A stretch of DNA of 64,000 bases, from NCBI RefSeq assembly GCF_024347095.1, contig NZ_AP024904.1:1-64000 (forward strand). The letters run 5' to 3'. Each line of letters opens with the position of its first letter. The stretch's first letter is position 1. This stretch comes from Vibrio rhizosphaerae. Its GTDB lineage: Bacteria; Pseudomonadota; Gammaproteobacteria; Enterobacterales; Vibrionaceae. Position numbers and translations under genes: made by a program. The notes under the pieces were generated by a model. That model had not been told where the DNA came from. It was given only the letters and a program-made list of their open reading frames with translations, and did no database searches. Positions 49,604 to 59,209 of the stretch are shown one piece after another.

Positions 49604-50562
49604 ATCGTGGATTAAAGATGGCGTTACTCCTGAGTGGATTGATTGTGGTGAGCGTCATTGTCAGTTTGAAATTTGGTGCGGTGGCGATCAGTTGGGAACA
49701 GTTGTGGCAAGGGGTACACAATCAAGGCGCATTTGCTTTTACCATTTATGAATACCGGTTGCCGCGGGCTGTGGTCGCGATTCTGGTCGGAGCGATGTTA
49801 GCGACTGCCGGAGTGTTGATTCAGGGGGTGATCCGCAATCCGCTGGCGTCCCCGGATATTCTCGGCATCAGTCACGGTGCCGGGTTAGCAGCCGTCGGGA
49901 TGATGATTTTATTTCCGGCGGTGTCTGTTTTGTGGTTGCCTTGGGTGGCATTGGCCGGGGGTATTCTGTCTGCGTTCATTCTGATGCTTTTGGTGCGTGC
50001 TAATCTCGCGCCGGTAAAACTGGCAATTACCGGTGTGGCACTCGCAGCCTTTTATGCCAGTGCGATCGATTTTATTTTGTTGGTTCATCCTTTAGATATC
50101 AATCAGGCACTGCTATGGCTCACGGGGAGTTTATGGGGGCGCAGTTGGGATCAGGTGCAGTTACTATTGCCGTGGTGCGTGTTGTTGCCTGCAGTGCTGG
50201 GCCTGAGCCATCCGCTGAATATTTTGGTTTTGGGTGAGCAACGGGCGACCAGTCTTGGCATCACGGTTCATTTCACGCGATTGATTGCCTTGGCAATTGC
50301 TGTCGGATGGACGTCGGCCGCGGTGGCGATTTGCGGCCCGATTAGCTTTTTAGGCTTGATTGCGCCACATTTAGCCCGCCAACTGGTCGGCGGAAAACAT
50401 CAGATTTTGTTGCCGACCGGGATGTTGGTCGGTGCTTTGATCTTACTGGTTGCCGATTTTGTTGGCCGGGTGATTGATCCGCCGATTGAACTGCCGGCCG
50501 GGATTCTGACGGCGGCAATCGGTGCGCCGTACTTTTTGTATTTATTAGTCAAAATGAGATAA
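49600..50562 (+). CDS. fecD: Iron-chelate permease subunit, FecD-like
   Basis: Second FecCD-family permease, 320 residues from the ATG at 49600, which overlaps the fecC stop (ATGA). An upstream in-frame start at 49570 is not needed. It has about ten transmembrane helices; YRLPRAVVAILVGAMLATAGVLIQGVIRNPLASPDILGISHGAG and LGEQRATSLGI match FecD and partner FecC in the heterodimer. The stop is 2 nt from the fecE start. Confidence 0.9.
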   Translation: MNRGLKMALLLSGLIVVSVIVSLKFGAVAISWEQLWQGVHNQGAFAFTIYEYRLPRAVVAILVGAMLATAGVLIQGVIRNPLASPDILGISHGAGLAAVGMMILFPAVSVLWLPWVALAGGILSAFILMLLVRANLAPVKLAITGVALAAFYASAIDFILLVHPLDINQALLWLTGSLWGRSWDQVQLLLPWCVLLPAVLGLSHPLNILVLGEQRATSLGITVHFTRLIALAIAVGWTSAAVAICGPISFLGLIAPHLARQLVGGKHQILLPTGMLVGALILLVADFVGRVIDPPIELPAGILTAAIGAPYFLYLLVKMR

Positions 50563-50564
50563 GC

Positions 50565-51332
50565 ATGGGACTGAAGACAGAACATCTTGATGTCGGATAT
50601 GGTGGTACACCGGTTGTTCAGCAGGTGAATTTGCAGATTTTATCAGGCAAAATCACCGCTTTGCTCGGGCCGAATGGCTGTGGCAAATCGACCCTGTTGA
50701 AAGCCTTGGTGCGTATTCTGGCGCCTCAGTCAGGTTCGGTGCAGTGGCAAGGGCAAGATCTTCGTCATCATTCCTCGCAGGCGATTGCCCGCGTTTTGTC
50801 ATTATTACCGCAGTCTCAGGAAGTGCCGGAAGGGATTACTGTCCGGGATGTGGTTGGTTATGGTCGTAGCCCTTATACCCGCTTTTGGGGACAGTTAACC
50901 GCGACTGATCAGCAGCAAGTCGAGCAAGCGATGCAGTTAACCGGCGTGACGGCATTTGCCGAACGACCGGTTTCCGAATTGTCCGGCGGGCAGCGTCAAC
51001 GGGTCTGGTTGGCGATGACACTGGCACAGGATACGGATTATGTTTTTCTCGATGAGCCGACGACCTATCTTGATTTAAACCATCAGGTTGAACTGATGAA
51101 ACTGATGCGCCGCTTGAACCAGCAGGGCAAGACTGTTGTCACGGTGTTGCATGATATTAATCAGGCCTGTCGTTATTGTGATCATCTGATTGTGATGCAA
51201 GCCGGTAAGGTTGTGGCGCAAGGTGAACCGACAGAGATATTAACTACGCAGTTGCTGGCGGATGTCTTTGAGCTGGATGCGGAAATTCACCGGGATCCGA
51301 TAGCGGGCACGCCGATGTGTGTGGTGAAGTAG
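50565..51332 (+). CDS. fecE: Iron-chelate importer ATPase, FecE-like
   Basis: A 255-residue ABC ATPase, the same length as E. coli FecE and very similar along its length. Walker A is GPNGCGKST (about 35-43), the signature LSGGQRQRVWLA and Walker B VFLDEPTTYLD, with the switch His in VLHDINQA. The C-terminus DAEIHRDPIAGTPMCVVK mirrors FecE. It is the last gene of the fecBCDE-like operon. Confidence 0.92.
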   Translation: MGLKTEHLDVGYGGTPVVQQVNLQILSGKITALLGPNGCGKSTLLKALVRILAPQSGSVQWQGQDLRHHSSQAIARVLSLLPQSQEVPEGITVRDVVGYGRSPYTRFWGQLTATDQQQVEQAMQLTGVTAFAERPVSELSGGQRQRVWLAMTLAQDTDYVFLDEPTTYLDLNHQVELMKLMRRLNQQGKTVVTVLHDINQACRYCDHLIVMQAGKVVAQGEPTEILTTQLLADVFELDAEIHRDPIAGTPMCVVK

Positions 51333-51519
51333 GAGGGCTCTGCCCCGTTTTATTTGTCCACTACAGTCACGAATGGGAAGGACATGTCCAAAAAATCGTC
51401 ATGTTGACGTAAGGATGCGCGATTCCCCCTGCTTTTTCCCGACTCTACAGCAGTATTACATGATCCCAACAGATAAGATCTTGCCCAACCGTTCTTGAAG
51501 ATTCTGGTGAGGACATAAA

Positions 51520-53076
51520 ATGTGCAACCCTGTAATTGATCGTATTATTGAAGATTTATCCAATCAGGTAAGAATGCAACATATGGGGGGGAAAAGAAAA
51601 GATGGTCGCTCTAACCGCACCGAAATCAGCGCTGTCAATTTGCTCGGACAGCTCAAACCTCTGCTGAAGCAAAAGCTGACCTTATGTCAACAAGCGATCA
51701 GTAAACAAAACCTGTGTGACCTGAGAAACTCACAACGTCAAATCGACAGCATACAGTCGAAATTGCTGGCTTTGCAATTGCGCTACGAAACTGCTCAACA
51801 GCTGAAACAACTGTGCAACGCCATTAGCCGGGAGCTGCTTTGTGATGTATTGGTTTCCCAACGTGACGGTAGCCGCTTCGGATATCTTACCGGTTTGTCC
51901 GGTGGGGAAAACGGCGGTTTGGCCACCCGTACTAAACAAGGTTTTAGCGTATTTTCTACCCATAACGCCAATGTCATCATGATACCGATAACAGGTATTG
52001 CGGACGCGGACCGATTGGGCGTGCCTACCGACGTTGCCCAAGCAGCGACGGCATTGGCGACTTTAGTACAGAATAATTTCAACACCGGATTAGATGACCT
52101 TAACTTGTGTGGCCACTTAAACGGAATTTCACAAGAAGTTTATGAGCACACGAACCAAGTCGATGTATATGGTCTGGTTCATGAACTGGGCATGTACGAC
52201 TATGCCATGACCATCATGGCGGCCTATAAATCACTATTTATCCCGCCTTCGGGTATGGGCCACTTACCTCCGTTTTTTATCGATCGTCAGACTTGGGAGC
52301 CTTATCACGATGAGCAAGTGGGACTGGCCAGCCGCAGTCTAATCGTCGACGAAACCGGACATTCTCATTCCACGAGGGTCCGTATCAACCTCAATGAACT
52401 CAAAGAAACCCTGGTGGATTTTGCCCTGTTGGTCGCGGCGCTGGACCAAGGCAAGCCTGTCTACGGCTCTTGCCAGGGGGCCCATGTCGGTTGGTTGTTG
52501 GTCGGCGGTGAAATGGTCAAATGGAACAAGTACATCTTTACCAATGGTCTAACAGACAATGACCAATCGCAATTACAAGAACTTCCCAATCAAACCGTAA
52601 TCAATGATCCACAATTGAATCCCGGGGCCAATACAGATCCGCAAGCAGGTAAAGTGACCAAAACTTTGGACATTGACAGCTACGGATCTGATGAAAAGGT
52701 TGTGTTGTCTTACGGCGATAGTGAGCTAACAGCAGAAACCGACTTTGCCCACGCCACGGTAATGATCCACGATGAGACTAGGCAACTGCTACTTGAAGGC
52801 GTCCGAGTGTTGAAAATGCACCCATTACATACAGTGGCGCAGGACTTACTGCTCAACCCATTGAATAAAGCAAATAACGGTAGTAACCCAGTGTCGACAA
52901 TTGCCAAAGACACAGCACTACGAACAGCGGCAACAGCGGTTGAACAGTTCAGTTACAACACATTGACTGGTACTCAAAGCCACCCGTTCAAGCATATCCA
53001 TGATGAAAACTCGTTAAAATTCGTGTCAAAAGCACTGGGTAATCTTGGTGTTAAACTATACAAGTTGGTAGACTGA
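51520..53076 (+). CDS. Unrecognised protein with class-I glutamine-amidotransferase-like core
   Basis: A 518-residue soluble protein with no signal peptide or membrane helix; GTGAGG lies 9 nt before the ATG. The first ~115 residues are Leu/Gln/Lys-rich and helical (LLGQLKPLLKQKLTLCQQAI). At about 290-333, DETGHSHSTRVRINLNELKE then VAALDQGKPVYGSCQGAHVGWLLVGGEMV follows the peptidase C26/class-I amidotransferase pattern. Cys318 would be the nucleophile in GSCQGAH, where relatives read GICRG. The usual H-P-E is not evident; HPLH (434-437) might supply the histidine. A further ~80 residues follow. It stands alone between fecE and glpK. I do not recognise the family, and catalysis is inference. 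Confidence 0.7.
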   Translation: MCNPVIDRIIEDLSNQVRMQHMGGKRKDGRSNRTEISAVNLLGQLKPLLKQKLTLCQQAISKQNLCDLRNSQRQIDSIQSKLLALQLRYETAQQLKQLCNAISRELLCDVLVSQRDGSRFGYLTGLSGGENGGLATRTKQGFSVFSTHNANVIMIPITGIADADRLGVPTDVAQAATALATLVQNNFNTGLDDLNLCGHLNGISQEVYEHTNQVDVYGLVHELGMYDYAMTIMAAYKSLFIPPSGMGHLPPFFIDRQTWEPYHDEQVGLASRSLIVDETGHSHSTRVRINLNELKETLVDFALLVAALDQGKPVYGSCQGAHVGWLLVGGEMVKWNKYIFTNGLTDNDQSQLQELPNQTVINDPQLNPGANTDPQAGKVTKTLDIDSYGSDEKVVLSYGDSELTAETDFAHATVMIHDETRQLLLEGVRVLKMHPLHTVAQDLLLNPLNKANNGSNPVSTIAKDTALRTAATAVEQFSYNTLTGTQSHPFKHIHDENSLKFVSKALGNLGVKLYKLVD

Positions 53077-53176
53077 CAAAGCGACTGAGCACTCAACTTT
53101 ACCACTAAACCAGCGTAATGGAACAGGCTCAGGACAAAGGATTGATCACCTCCCTATTTTTACTGAACGCCAATAA

Positions 53177-53207
53177 AAAGCGCTAAGCCAGATTGGCTTA
53201 GCGCTTT
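53177..53207 (-). terminator. Terminator of the glpF-glpK operon
   Basis: Perfect 14-bp stem AAAGCGCTAAGCCA / TGGCTTAGCGCTTT with a 3-nt loop. On the minus strand it is followed by a T run, about 20 nt after the glpK stop. Confidence 0.88.
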
Positions 53208-53226
53208 GCATAATCGGTGTGTCTGA

Positions 53227-54741
53227 TTACTCTTCGTTGTGCATTTCTGCCCAGCTTTGCGCACATTTGACGGCGCGTTTCCAGCCTTTATAACGACGTT
53301 GACGTTTCTCTTCATCCTGATGAGGAATGAAGGTACGGTCAATCTCGGCTTTGTTTTTCAGTTCGTCCAGACTATCCCAGAAACCGACGGCGAGGCCTGC
53401 CAGATAGGCAGCACCCAAAGCGGTGACTTCGGTGACTTTTGGACGCAGCACCTGAGTATCGAGCACATCTGACTGGAACTGCATCAGGAAGTTATTCGCA
53501 ACCGCGCCGCCATCGACTCTTAGCCCTGCCAGTTTGATACCGGAATCGGCCTGCATGGCATCGAGTACGTCACGGGTTTGGTAGGCAATACTTTCGAGAG
53601 TGGCCCGAATAATGTGGTTTGAATTGACACCACGGGTCAGGCCGACAATCGTGCCGCGGGCATAGGCATCCCAGTAAGGCGCGCCTAAACCGGTGAACGC
53701 GGGGACAACATAAACACCGTTGGCGGTGTCTACTTTGGTGGCAAAGTATTCGGAATCACTGGCATCGGAGATGAGTTTCAGTTCATCACGCAGCCACTGA
53801 ATCGCTGCGCCTCCCATAAACACGGCTCCTTCGAGTGCATAAGCCGGTTCACCACTCGGGCCACAAGCCAGTGTAGTCAGCAGACCGTTATTCGAGATGA
53901 CTTTTTCTTGTCCGGTATTCATCAGCAGGAAGCAGCCGGTGCCGTAAGTGTTTTTCGCCTGTCCTGCCTGCACGCACATCTGCCCGTACAACGCGGCTTG
54001 CTGGTCGCCGGCTATCCCCGCGATTGGAATCCGCGTTCCGCCTTTCCCACCGATATTGGTTTTACCGTAGACTTCCGAGGATTTTTTGACCTCGGGCATC
54101 ATCGACAGCGGAATACCGAATTCGGAGAGGATCTTCTCGTCCCACTGCAACGTATTAATATTGAACAGCATGGTCCGGGAGGCGTTGGTGTAGTCGGTGA
54201 CATGAACGCGTCCTTGGGTCATCTTCCATACCAGCCAGGTATCGACGGTACCAAACAGCAGTTTGCCGGCTTCAGCATCTTCACGGGCACCTTCAACATT
54301 ATCCAGAATCCATTTAATTTTGGTGCCGGAGAAGTATGGGTCTAACAGCAGTCCGGTATTTTCCCGAATATAAGATTCGAGTCCTTGTGCTTTGAGCGTT
54401 TCACAAATTGCCGCGGTCCGGCGACATTGCCAGACAATCGCATTGTAGACCGGTTTACCGGTTTCTTTATTCCAGACAATGGTTGTTTCACGTTGGTTGG
54501 TAATCCCGATAGCTGCCACTTCATCACTGCGAATCCCGGCTTTACTAATGGCTTCGATTAATGTTGAACTTTGGGTTGCATAGATTTCCATCGGGTCATG
54601 TTCGACCCAACCGGCTTCGGGATAAATTTGAGTAAATTCACGCTGAGATACGCTGACGATATTGGCGTCATGGTCGAGTACGACGGCCCTTGAGCTGGTT
54701 GTCCCTTGGTCAAGGGCGACGACATATTTTTGCTCAGTCAT
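53227..54741 (-). CDS. glpK: Glycerol kinase
   Basis: ATP-dependent phosphorylation of glycerol to glycerol 3-phosphate. FGGY-family protein of 504 residues (E. coli 502). Visible signatures are [22 protein letters not shown] at the start, [23 protein letters not shown] and the C-terminal [20 protein letters not shown]. It lies 88 nt downstream of glpF, so glycerol is trapped as it enters. Confidence 0.97.
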   Translation of the reverse strand: MTEQKYVVALDQGTTSSRAVVLDHDANIVSVSQREFTQIYPEAGWVEHDPMEIYATQSSTLIEAISKAGIRSDEVAAIGITNQRETTIVWNKETGKPVYNAIVWQCRRTAAICETLKAQGLESYIRENTGLLLDPYFSGTKIKWILDNVEGAREDAEAGKLLFGTVDTWLVWKMTQGRVHVTDYTNASRTMLFNINTLQWDEKILSEFGIPLSMMPEVKKSSEVYGKTNIGGKGGTRIPIAGIAGDQQAALYGQMCVQAGQAKNTYGTGCFLLMNTGQEKVISNNGLLTTLACGPSGEPAYALEGAVFMGGAAIQWLRDELKLISDASDSEYFATKVDTANGVYVVPAFTGLGAPYWDAYARGTIVGLTRGVNSNHIIRATLESIAYQTRDVLDAMQADSGIKLAGLRVDGGAVANNFLMQFQSDVLDTQVLRPKVTEVTALGAAYLAGLAVGFWDSLDELKNKAEIDRTFIPHQDEEKRQRRYKGWKRAVKCAQSWAEMHNEE

Positions 54742-54829
54742 GGTTCATTCCTTCATCTTTTATTGTTTCATGTTTTATTGAGTCGCTGCTTAACTTCTTA
54801 TTGCTGTTATCGATGGTGATTCAGAGCCG

Positions 54830-55687
54830 TTAAATATGCGCTTCGGTATTTTCTTCTTCGGTCACATCACACTGATTGGGGATCGTGCAACCGACACCGA
54901 CCGTCGGCAGATATGCTGCGATGAATTTAGGATAGGCCCAGGCACCAAAGCACGCACCGGCAATCGGTCCGATGATCGGCACAATAAAATAGGGGATATC
55001 CTTACCACCGGTCAAGGCAAAGTCCCAACCTGCCAGATAAGCGAACAGTTTGGGGCCGAAGTCCCGGGCTGGATTCATTGCAAAGCCAGTCAATGGACCG
55101 AGTGAGCTGCCGATCACCGCAATCAAAATACCGATCAGCAACGGGTTCATTGCGTTTCTGTGTGCGCCGTTATTTTCATCACCGAGTGCCAGAATCGCAA
55201 ACATCAGGACTGCCGTAATCGTAAATTCAACCGCGACGGCACCAAAGAAGGATAATGATGCATTCGGGTAGGTTGAAAAAATACCGGCGGTTGCCAGCGC
55301 TTCCTGACTGCTGCGTAGTATGTCATGGGTGACTTCATAGTTAACAAAGAGGTTGCTGTACAACGCATAAATCAATGCCGCAGAACAAAATGCGCCGAGG
55401 ATTTGTGATGCGATGTAGGGGAGTACTTTTGCTTTGTTAAAACCGTGGAATGCTGCTAAAGCGATCGTGACCGCGGGATTAATATGTGCGCCGGAGACAC
55501 CTGCCGTGCAATAAATTGCAATCGACACGCCGAACCCCCAAATAATACTGATTTCCCATTGTCCATATGAAGCGCCGGTGAGGACCAGAGCCGCCACACA
55601 GCCAACACCGAAAAATATCAGTAACCCTGTTCCGATAAATTCAGCGATGCATTCCCCGAGTAGGGTATGTTGTTTTGTTCGAGCCAT
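54830..55687 (-). CDS. glpF: Glycerol facilitator GlpF
   Basis: Aquaglyceroporin of the MIP family, 285 residues with six transmembrane helices and the two half-helix motifs: SGAHINPAVTIALA (first NPA) and GFAMNPARDFGPK (second NPA followed by Asp, the glycerol-channel type). It passes glycerol across the inner membrane. It is the first gene of glpF-glpK, divergent from glpABC. Confidence 0.95.
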   Translation of the reverse strand: MARTKQHTLLGECIAEFIGTGLLIFFGVGCVAALVLTGASYGQWEISIIWGFGVSIAIYCTAGVSGAHINPAVTIALAAFHGFNKAKVLPYIASQILGAFCSAALIYALYSNLFVNYEVTHDILRSSQEALATAGIFSTYPNASLSFFGAVAVEFTITAVLMFAILALGDENNGAHRNAMNPLLIGILIAVIGSSLGPLTGFAMNPARDFGPKLFAYLAGWDFALTGGKDIPYFIVPIIGPIAGACFGAWAYPKFIAAYLPTVGVGCTIPNQCDVTEEENTEAHI

Positions 55688-56105
55688 AGGTAAGAGTCCT
55701 TGTTTTACTCACATATATGCACGTATGCCGGGCTTATTTTGCATAAAATCCTTTTTACGAAAACAAACAAACATAATTAATGAGTGTTCGAGCACAGTTG
55801 TGTCTTTTTTATTTCTATTTTTGTTAATTAGAGCATTATTTTAAAGTATGGTATTCCGTTTAGTCGGTCAATGATGATGTCTAAGCACTACTTTGGGCCG
55901 GGAAATGGCCATATTGTTAATGGTTGTTTAATAAAGTGTTTGAGGGGTATTGCTTTTTTAGTGAGTGGATCACTTGCCATGATTGACCGTTTATCGCGGG
56001 TGATTCATTTGCCCGTAAGCTGAGCGCCGCCTTTTCCCCCTGAGCGGATGATGAGTGTGACCAATCTCTTATTCCGATGACCATCAATTGAACAATATGA
56101 TGATT
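55688..56105. other. Divergent glpF/glpA control region
   Basis: About 500 nt between divergent glp operons. It contains the two operator-like sequences listed separately; no gene is recognised. Confidence 0.45.
55784..55795. promoter_or_regulatory. GlpR-like operator near glpF
   Basis: GTGTTCGAGCAC, a near-palindrome centred on TTCGA and resembling GlpR half-sites, about 97 bp before the glpF start. Confidence 0.3.
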
Positions 56106-56149
56106 AAAATGTTCGTTCGCTCTTTTGTGAGCAGTATATCGAACATTTT
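56106..56149. promoter_or_regulatory. GlpR-like inverted repeat upstream of glpA
   Basis: Perfect 10-bp arms AAAATGTTCG (56106-56115) and CGAACATTTT (56140-56149), 24 nt apart and ending 55 bp before the glpA ATG. The arms match the TGTTCG/CGAACA half-sites of GlpR operators, though the spacing is wider than one operator. Confidence 0.5.
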
Positions 56150-56204
56150 GGATAATAAATGACACACTATTTATCAGTGTATTGATATCAGAAGGTTCAT
56201 ATTC

Positions 56205-57857
56205 ATGGCGGTTGCCCGAAGATTAGAAACAGAGGTCGTGATTATTGGCGGCGGTGCTACAGGCACCGGCATCATGCGTGACTGTGCGTTACGTGGCATC
56301 GACTGTATTTTGCTGGAACGGGATGACATCGCATCCGGGACGACCGGGCGCAATCATGGCTTATTACATTCAGGGGCGCGTTATGCGGTGACTGATCCCG
56401 AGTCAGCCAAAGAGTGCATTCAGGAAAATCAGATCCTCAGACGAATAGCCAGACACTGTGTTGAGCCCACCGATGGTTTGTTCGTGACTTTGCCGGAAGA
56501 TGATTTGGGGTATCAGGAAACGTTCATCGATGCGTGTCAGGTTGCCGGGATTGAAACGACACGTTTGAGTGCCAGAGAGGCGCTGGCTTTAGAGCCGCAT
56601 GTGAATCCGCAGTTACTTGGTGCGGTCAAAGTGCCTGACGGGACATTAGATCCGTTTCGTCTGTGCAGTGCTAACGTACTGGACGCAAAAGAACATGGTG
56701 CGCGAGTGTTGAACCGAACATCGGTGCAGGGGTTGATTCGTCAAGGGGATACTGTGCTCGGGGTTCGGGTCTGGCGTTCGGATACTCGTGAGCACTTCGA
56801 GATTTACGCGCAGCAGGTGATCAACGCAGCAGGCATCTGGGGGCAGAATATTTGTGAATATGCTGACCTGAAGATTCGTATGTTTCCCGCGAAAGGTTCT
56901 TTATTGATCCTTGATTACCGGATTAATAACCTCGTGATTAATCGCTGCCGCAAACCGGCTGATGCCGATATTCTCGTGCCCGGCGATACTATTTCTTTAA
57001 TCGGGACAACCTCTGAACATGTCGATTATGACCAGATCGACAACTTGCAGGTGACGGAACGTGAAGTCGACCTGCTGTTAAAAGAAGGGGAAAAATTAGC
57101 GCCGATTATGGCCAATACCCGGGTATTACGGGCCTATGCCGGTGTACGGCCGTTAGTGTCTGTGGACGATGATGGCAGTGGTCGCAATATCAGCCGGGGT
57201 ATCGTGTTACTCGATCATGAAGCGCGTGATGGTCTGAAAGGATTGACGACGATTACCGGCGGTAAATTGATGACGTATCGTCTTATGGCCGAATGGGCAA
57301 CGGATATAGTCGCCCAGAAACTGGGTCATTCAACGCCGTGCGCAACGCATATCAAACCCTTGCCCGGTGCCAATGGGATAGCGAAAAAGGTGAAAAAAAC
57401 AGCCAGCCTCGCCAAACCTGTTTATGAGTCGGCGATTTATCGTCACGGTGAGCGGGCCGAACAATTTTTGACCGACACGCCTGAAAGTCAGGCGGTGATC
57501 TGTGAATGTGAAATGGTGACGGCTGGCGAGATCGCGTATGCCATTCAGCAGCTGGACGTTAACAATCTCGTCGATCTCAGGCGTCGGACGCGATTAGGTA
57601 TGGGCCCATGTCAGGGCGAGTTGTGTAGTTATCGGGCTGCGGCACTATTTTCAGAATACGCAGCTATGGATGGTTGCCAGTCCGGTGGATTGTTGACAGC
57701 GTTTCTGGAAGAACGCTGGAAAGGTATCAAACCGATTTTCTGGGGCAATGCATTACGGGAAGCCGAGTTCAGCTACTGGATCTATCAGGGATTGCTTGGG
57801 GTTGGAGAACAACCGGTGATAGAGATGGACGTGCAGCCGCAGGAGGAACGCCCATGA
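56205..57857 (+). CDS. glpA: Anaerobic glycerol-3-phosphate dehydrogenase subunit A
   Basis: FAD-containing catalytic subunit oxidising glycerol 3-phosphate to dihydroxyacetone phosphate, delivering electrons to quinone via GlpB and GlpC. The dinucleotide-binding motif VIIGGGATGTGIMRD is near the N-terminus, and the substrate-side ASGTTGRNHGLLHSGARYAV follows. A C-terminal BFD-like [2Fe-2S] domain shows CECEMVTAGEIAYAI and MGPCQGELC. Its 550 residues compare with 542 in E. coli. It is the first gene of glpABC, overlapping glpB by 4 nt. Confidence 0.96.
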   Translation: MAVARRLETEVVIIGGGATGTGIMRDCALRGIDCILLERDDIASGTTGRNHGLLHSGARYAVTDPESAKECIQENQILRRIARHCVEPTDGLFVTLPEDDLGYQETFIDACQVAGIETTRLSAREALALEPHVNPQLLGAVKVPDGTLDPFRLCSANVLDAKEHGARVLNRTSVQGLIRQGDTVLGVRVWRSDTREHFEIYAQQVINAAGIWGQNICEYADLKIRMFPAKGSLLILDYRINNLVINRCRKPADADILVPGDTISLIGTTSEHVDYDQIDNLQVTEREVDLLLKEGEKLAPIMANTRVLRAYAGVRPLVSVDDDGSGRNISRGIVLLDHEARDGLKGLTTITGGKLMTYRLMAEWATDIVAQKLGHSTPCATHIKPLPGANGIAKKVKKTASLAKPVYESAIYRHGERAEQFLTDTPESQAVICECEMVTAGEIAYAIQQLDVNNLVDLRRRTRLGMGPCQGELCSYRAAALFSEYAAMDGCQSGGLLTAFLEERWKGIKPIFWGNALREAEFSYWIYQGLLGVGEQPVIEMDVQPQEERP

Positions 57858-59209
57858 TGAACTATGACATTGCCGTGATTGGGGGGGGAATTGCCGGCTA
57901 TTGTGCAGCGATCCGCAGTCAGCAGGCGGGTAAGAAAACGGTGCTGATCAGTCAGGGGCAAAGTGCGCTGCATTTTTCGTCGGGATCGATTGATGTACTG
58001 GGGCGGTTGCCGACGGGCGAACCCGTGAATGATCCATTTGCCGCAATTTCCCGGCTCAGGTATGACTCACTCGGTTGCTCGCCATTACTGAAACAACCCG
58101 CGTCAGGATCGGCGATACCACATCCCTATGTGAAGGTTGGTCATTCAGCCGTTAAGCAGAGTCTGTTATGGTTTAAAGAGATGCTGGCTGCCGAGCTCCC
58201 GCTCTTTCATCAGCCCGACGATGCCAATCATTGGCGCATCACACCGTTTGGTACGCTGAAAGCAACGTGGCTATCTCAGCCGTATGTGTATCAGCATCGT
58301 TCGCAAACGAATTTCCGCGAAATTGTGGTGGTTGCGCTGGCCGGATACCGTGATTTTCAGCCTCAAATCCTCAAGGATAATCTAGCCCGCGTTGCGGATT
58401 TTGCGGGTATCCCCATCCGGATTGCCACAATTCATCTCCCCAGTGTTGCGCATGATCAACGTCATCCCTGTGAACGGCGGTCGCTGGATATTGCCCATCT
58501 GCTGCAACCGGAGTCAGCTTGGTCTGCATTTTGTGAGCAACTGAAACAGATGACTCAGGCAGATGATTTGGTGATTTTACCTGCGGTGGTCGGGCATGGT
58601 AACGGGATCGAGACACTGGCGCGTTTGCAACAAGCCACGCAACGTCAGTTTCATGAAGTCCCGACGATGCCGCCTTCGCTGATGGGGATTCGTCTCGAAA
58701 CAGCGTTACACCGGATTTTTATCCAAGCCGGTGGTGTCCACCTGAAAGGGGATCAAGTGCTGCGCGGCCAGTTTGACGGCGCTCGTCTGACAGAAATATA
58801 TACCCATCACCTGAGCGATATCCCAATTCGGGCCGGGCACTATATTATGGCGACCGGCAGTTATTTCAGTCAGGGTTTGCAGGCGTCCCGACAGGCGATT
58901 AAAGAGCCCGTGTTTGGTTTGGACGTCGCTCAAACTATCCCGCGAACCCAATGGGGCGGACAGGACTTCATCGCCCGTCAGCCGCATCCGTTTATGACAT
59001 TCGGGGTCTCAACCAATTCACACCTGCATCCGAGTTATTGCGGAAAGACGATCGGGAATCTGTATTGTTGTGGTGCGATGCTGGCCGGATATGACCCTGT
59101 CTTTGAAGGCAGCGGTGGCGGGGTTGCGATTGCCACAGCCTATCATGCCATTGAACAATGTCTCAGCCATGATGCTTGCCCTGAAACGGGTCAGGAGGTA
59201 CTTTTATGA
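57854..59209 (+). CDS. glpB: Anaerobic glycerol-3-phosphate dehydrogenase subunit B
   Basis: Flavoprotein subunit linking GlpA to the membrane subunit. The ATG at 57854 overlaps the glpA stop and gives MMNYDIAVIGGGIAGYCAAIRS, a Rossmann FAD motif; an open extension into glpA is rejected. The C-terminal NLYCCGAMLAGYDPVFEGSGGGVAIATA is also typical. At 451 residues it is slightly longer than E. coli GlpB (419). Four-nt overlaps with both neighbours indicate translational coupling. Confidence 0.94.
   Translation: MMNYDIAVIGGGIAGYCAAIRSQQAGKKTVLISQGQSALHFSSGSIDVLGRLPTGEPVNDPFAAISRLRYDSLGCSPLLKQPASGSAIPHPYVKVGHSAVKQSLLWFKEMLAAELPLFHQPDDANHWRITPFGTLKATWLSQPYVYQHRSQTNFREIVVVALAGYRDFQPQILKDNLARVADFAGIPIRIATIHLPSVAHDQRHPCERRSLDIAHLLQPESAWSAFCEQLKQMTQADDLVILPAVVGHGNGIETLARLQQATQRQFHEVPTMPPSLMGIRLETALHRIFIQAGGVHLKGDQVLRGQFDGARLTEIYTHHLSDIPIRAGHYIMATGSYFSQGLQASRQAIKEPVFGLDVAQTIPRTQWGGQDFIARQPHPFMTFGVSTNSHLHPSYCGKTIGNLYCCGAMLAGYDPVFEGSGGGVAIATAYHAIEQCLSHDACPETGQEVLL

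Noticed and set aside
57674..57853. N-terminal extension of glpB into glpA
   Set aside because: The FAD motif begins right after the ATG at 57854, which overlaps the glpA stop as expected for coupled genes.
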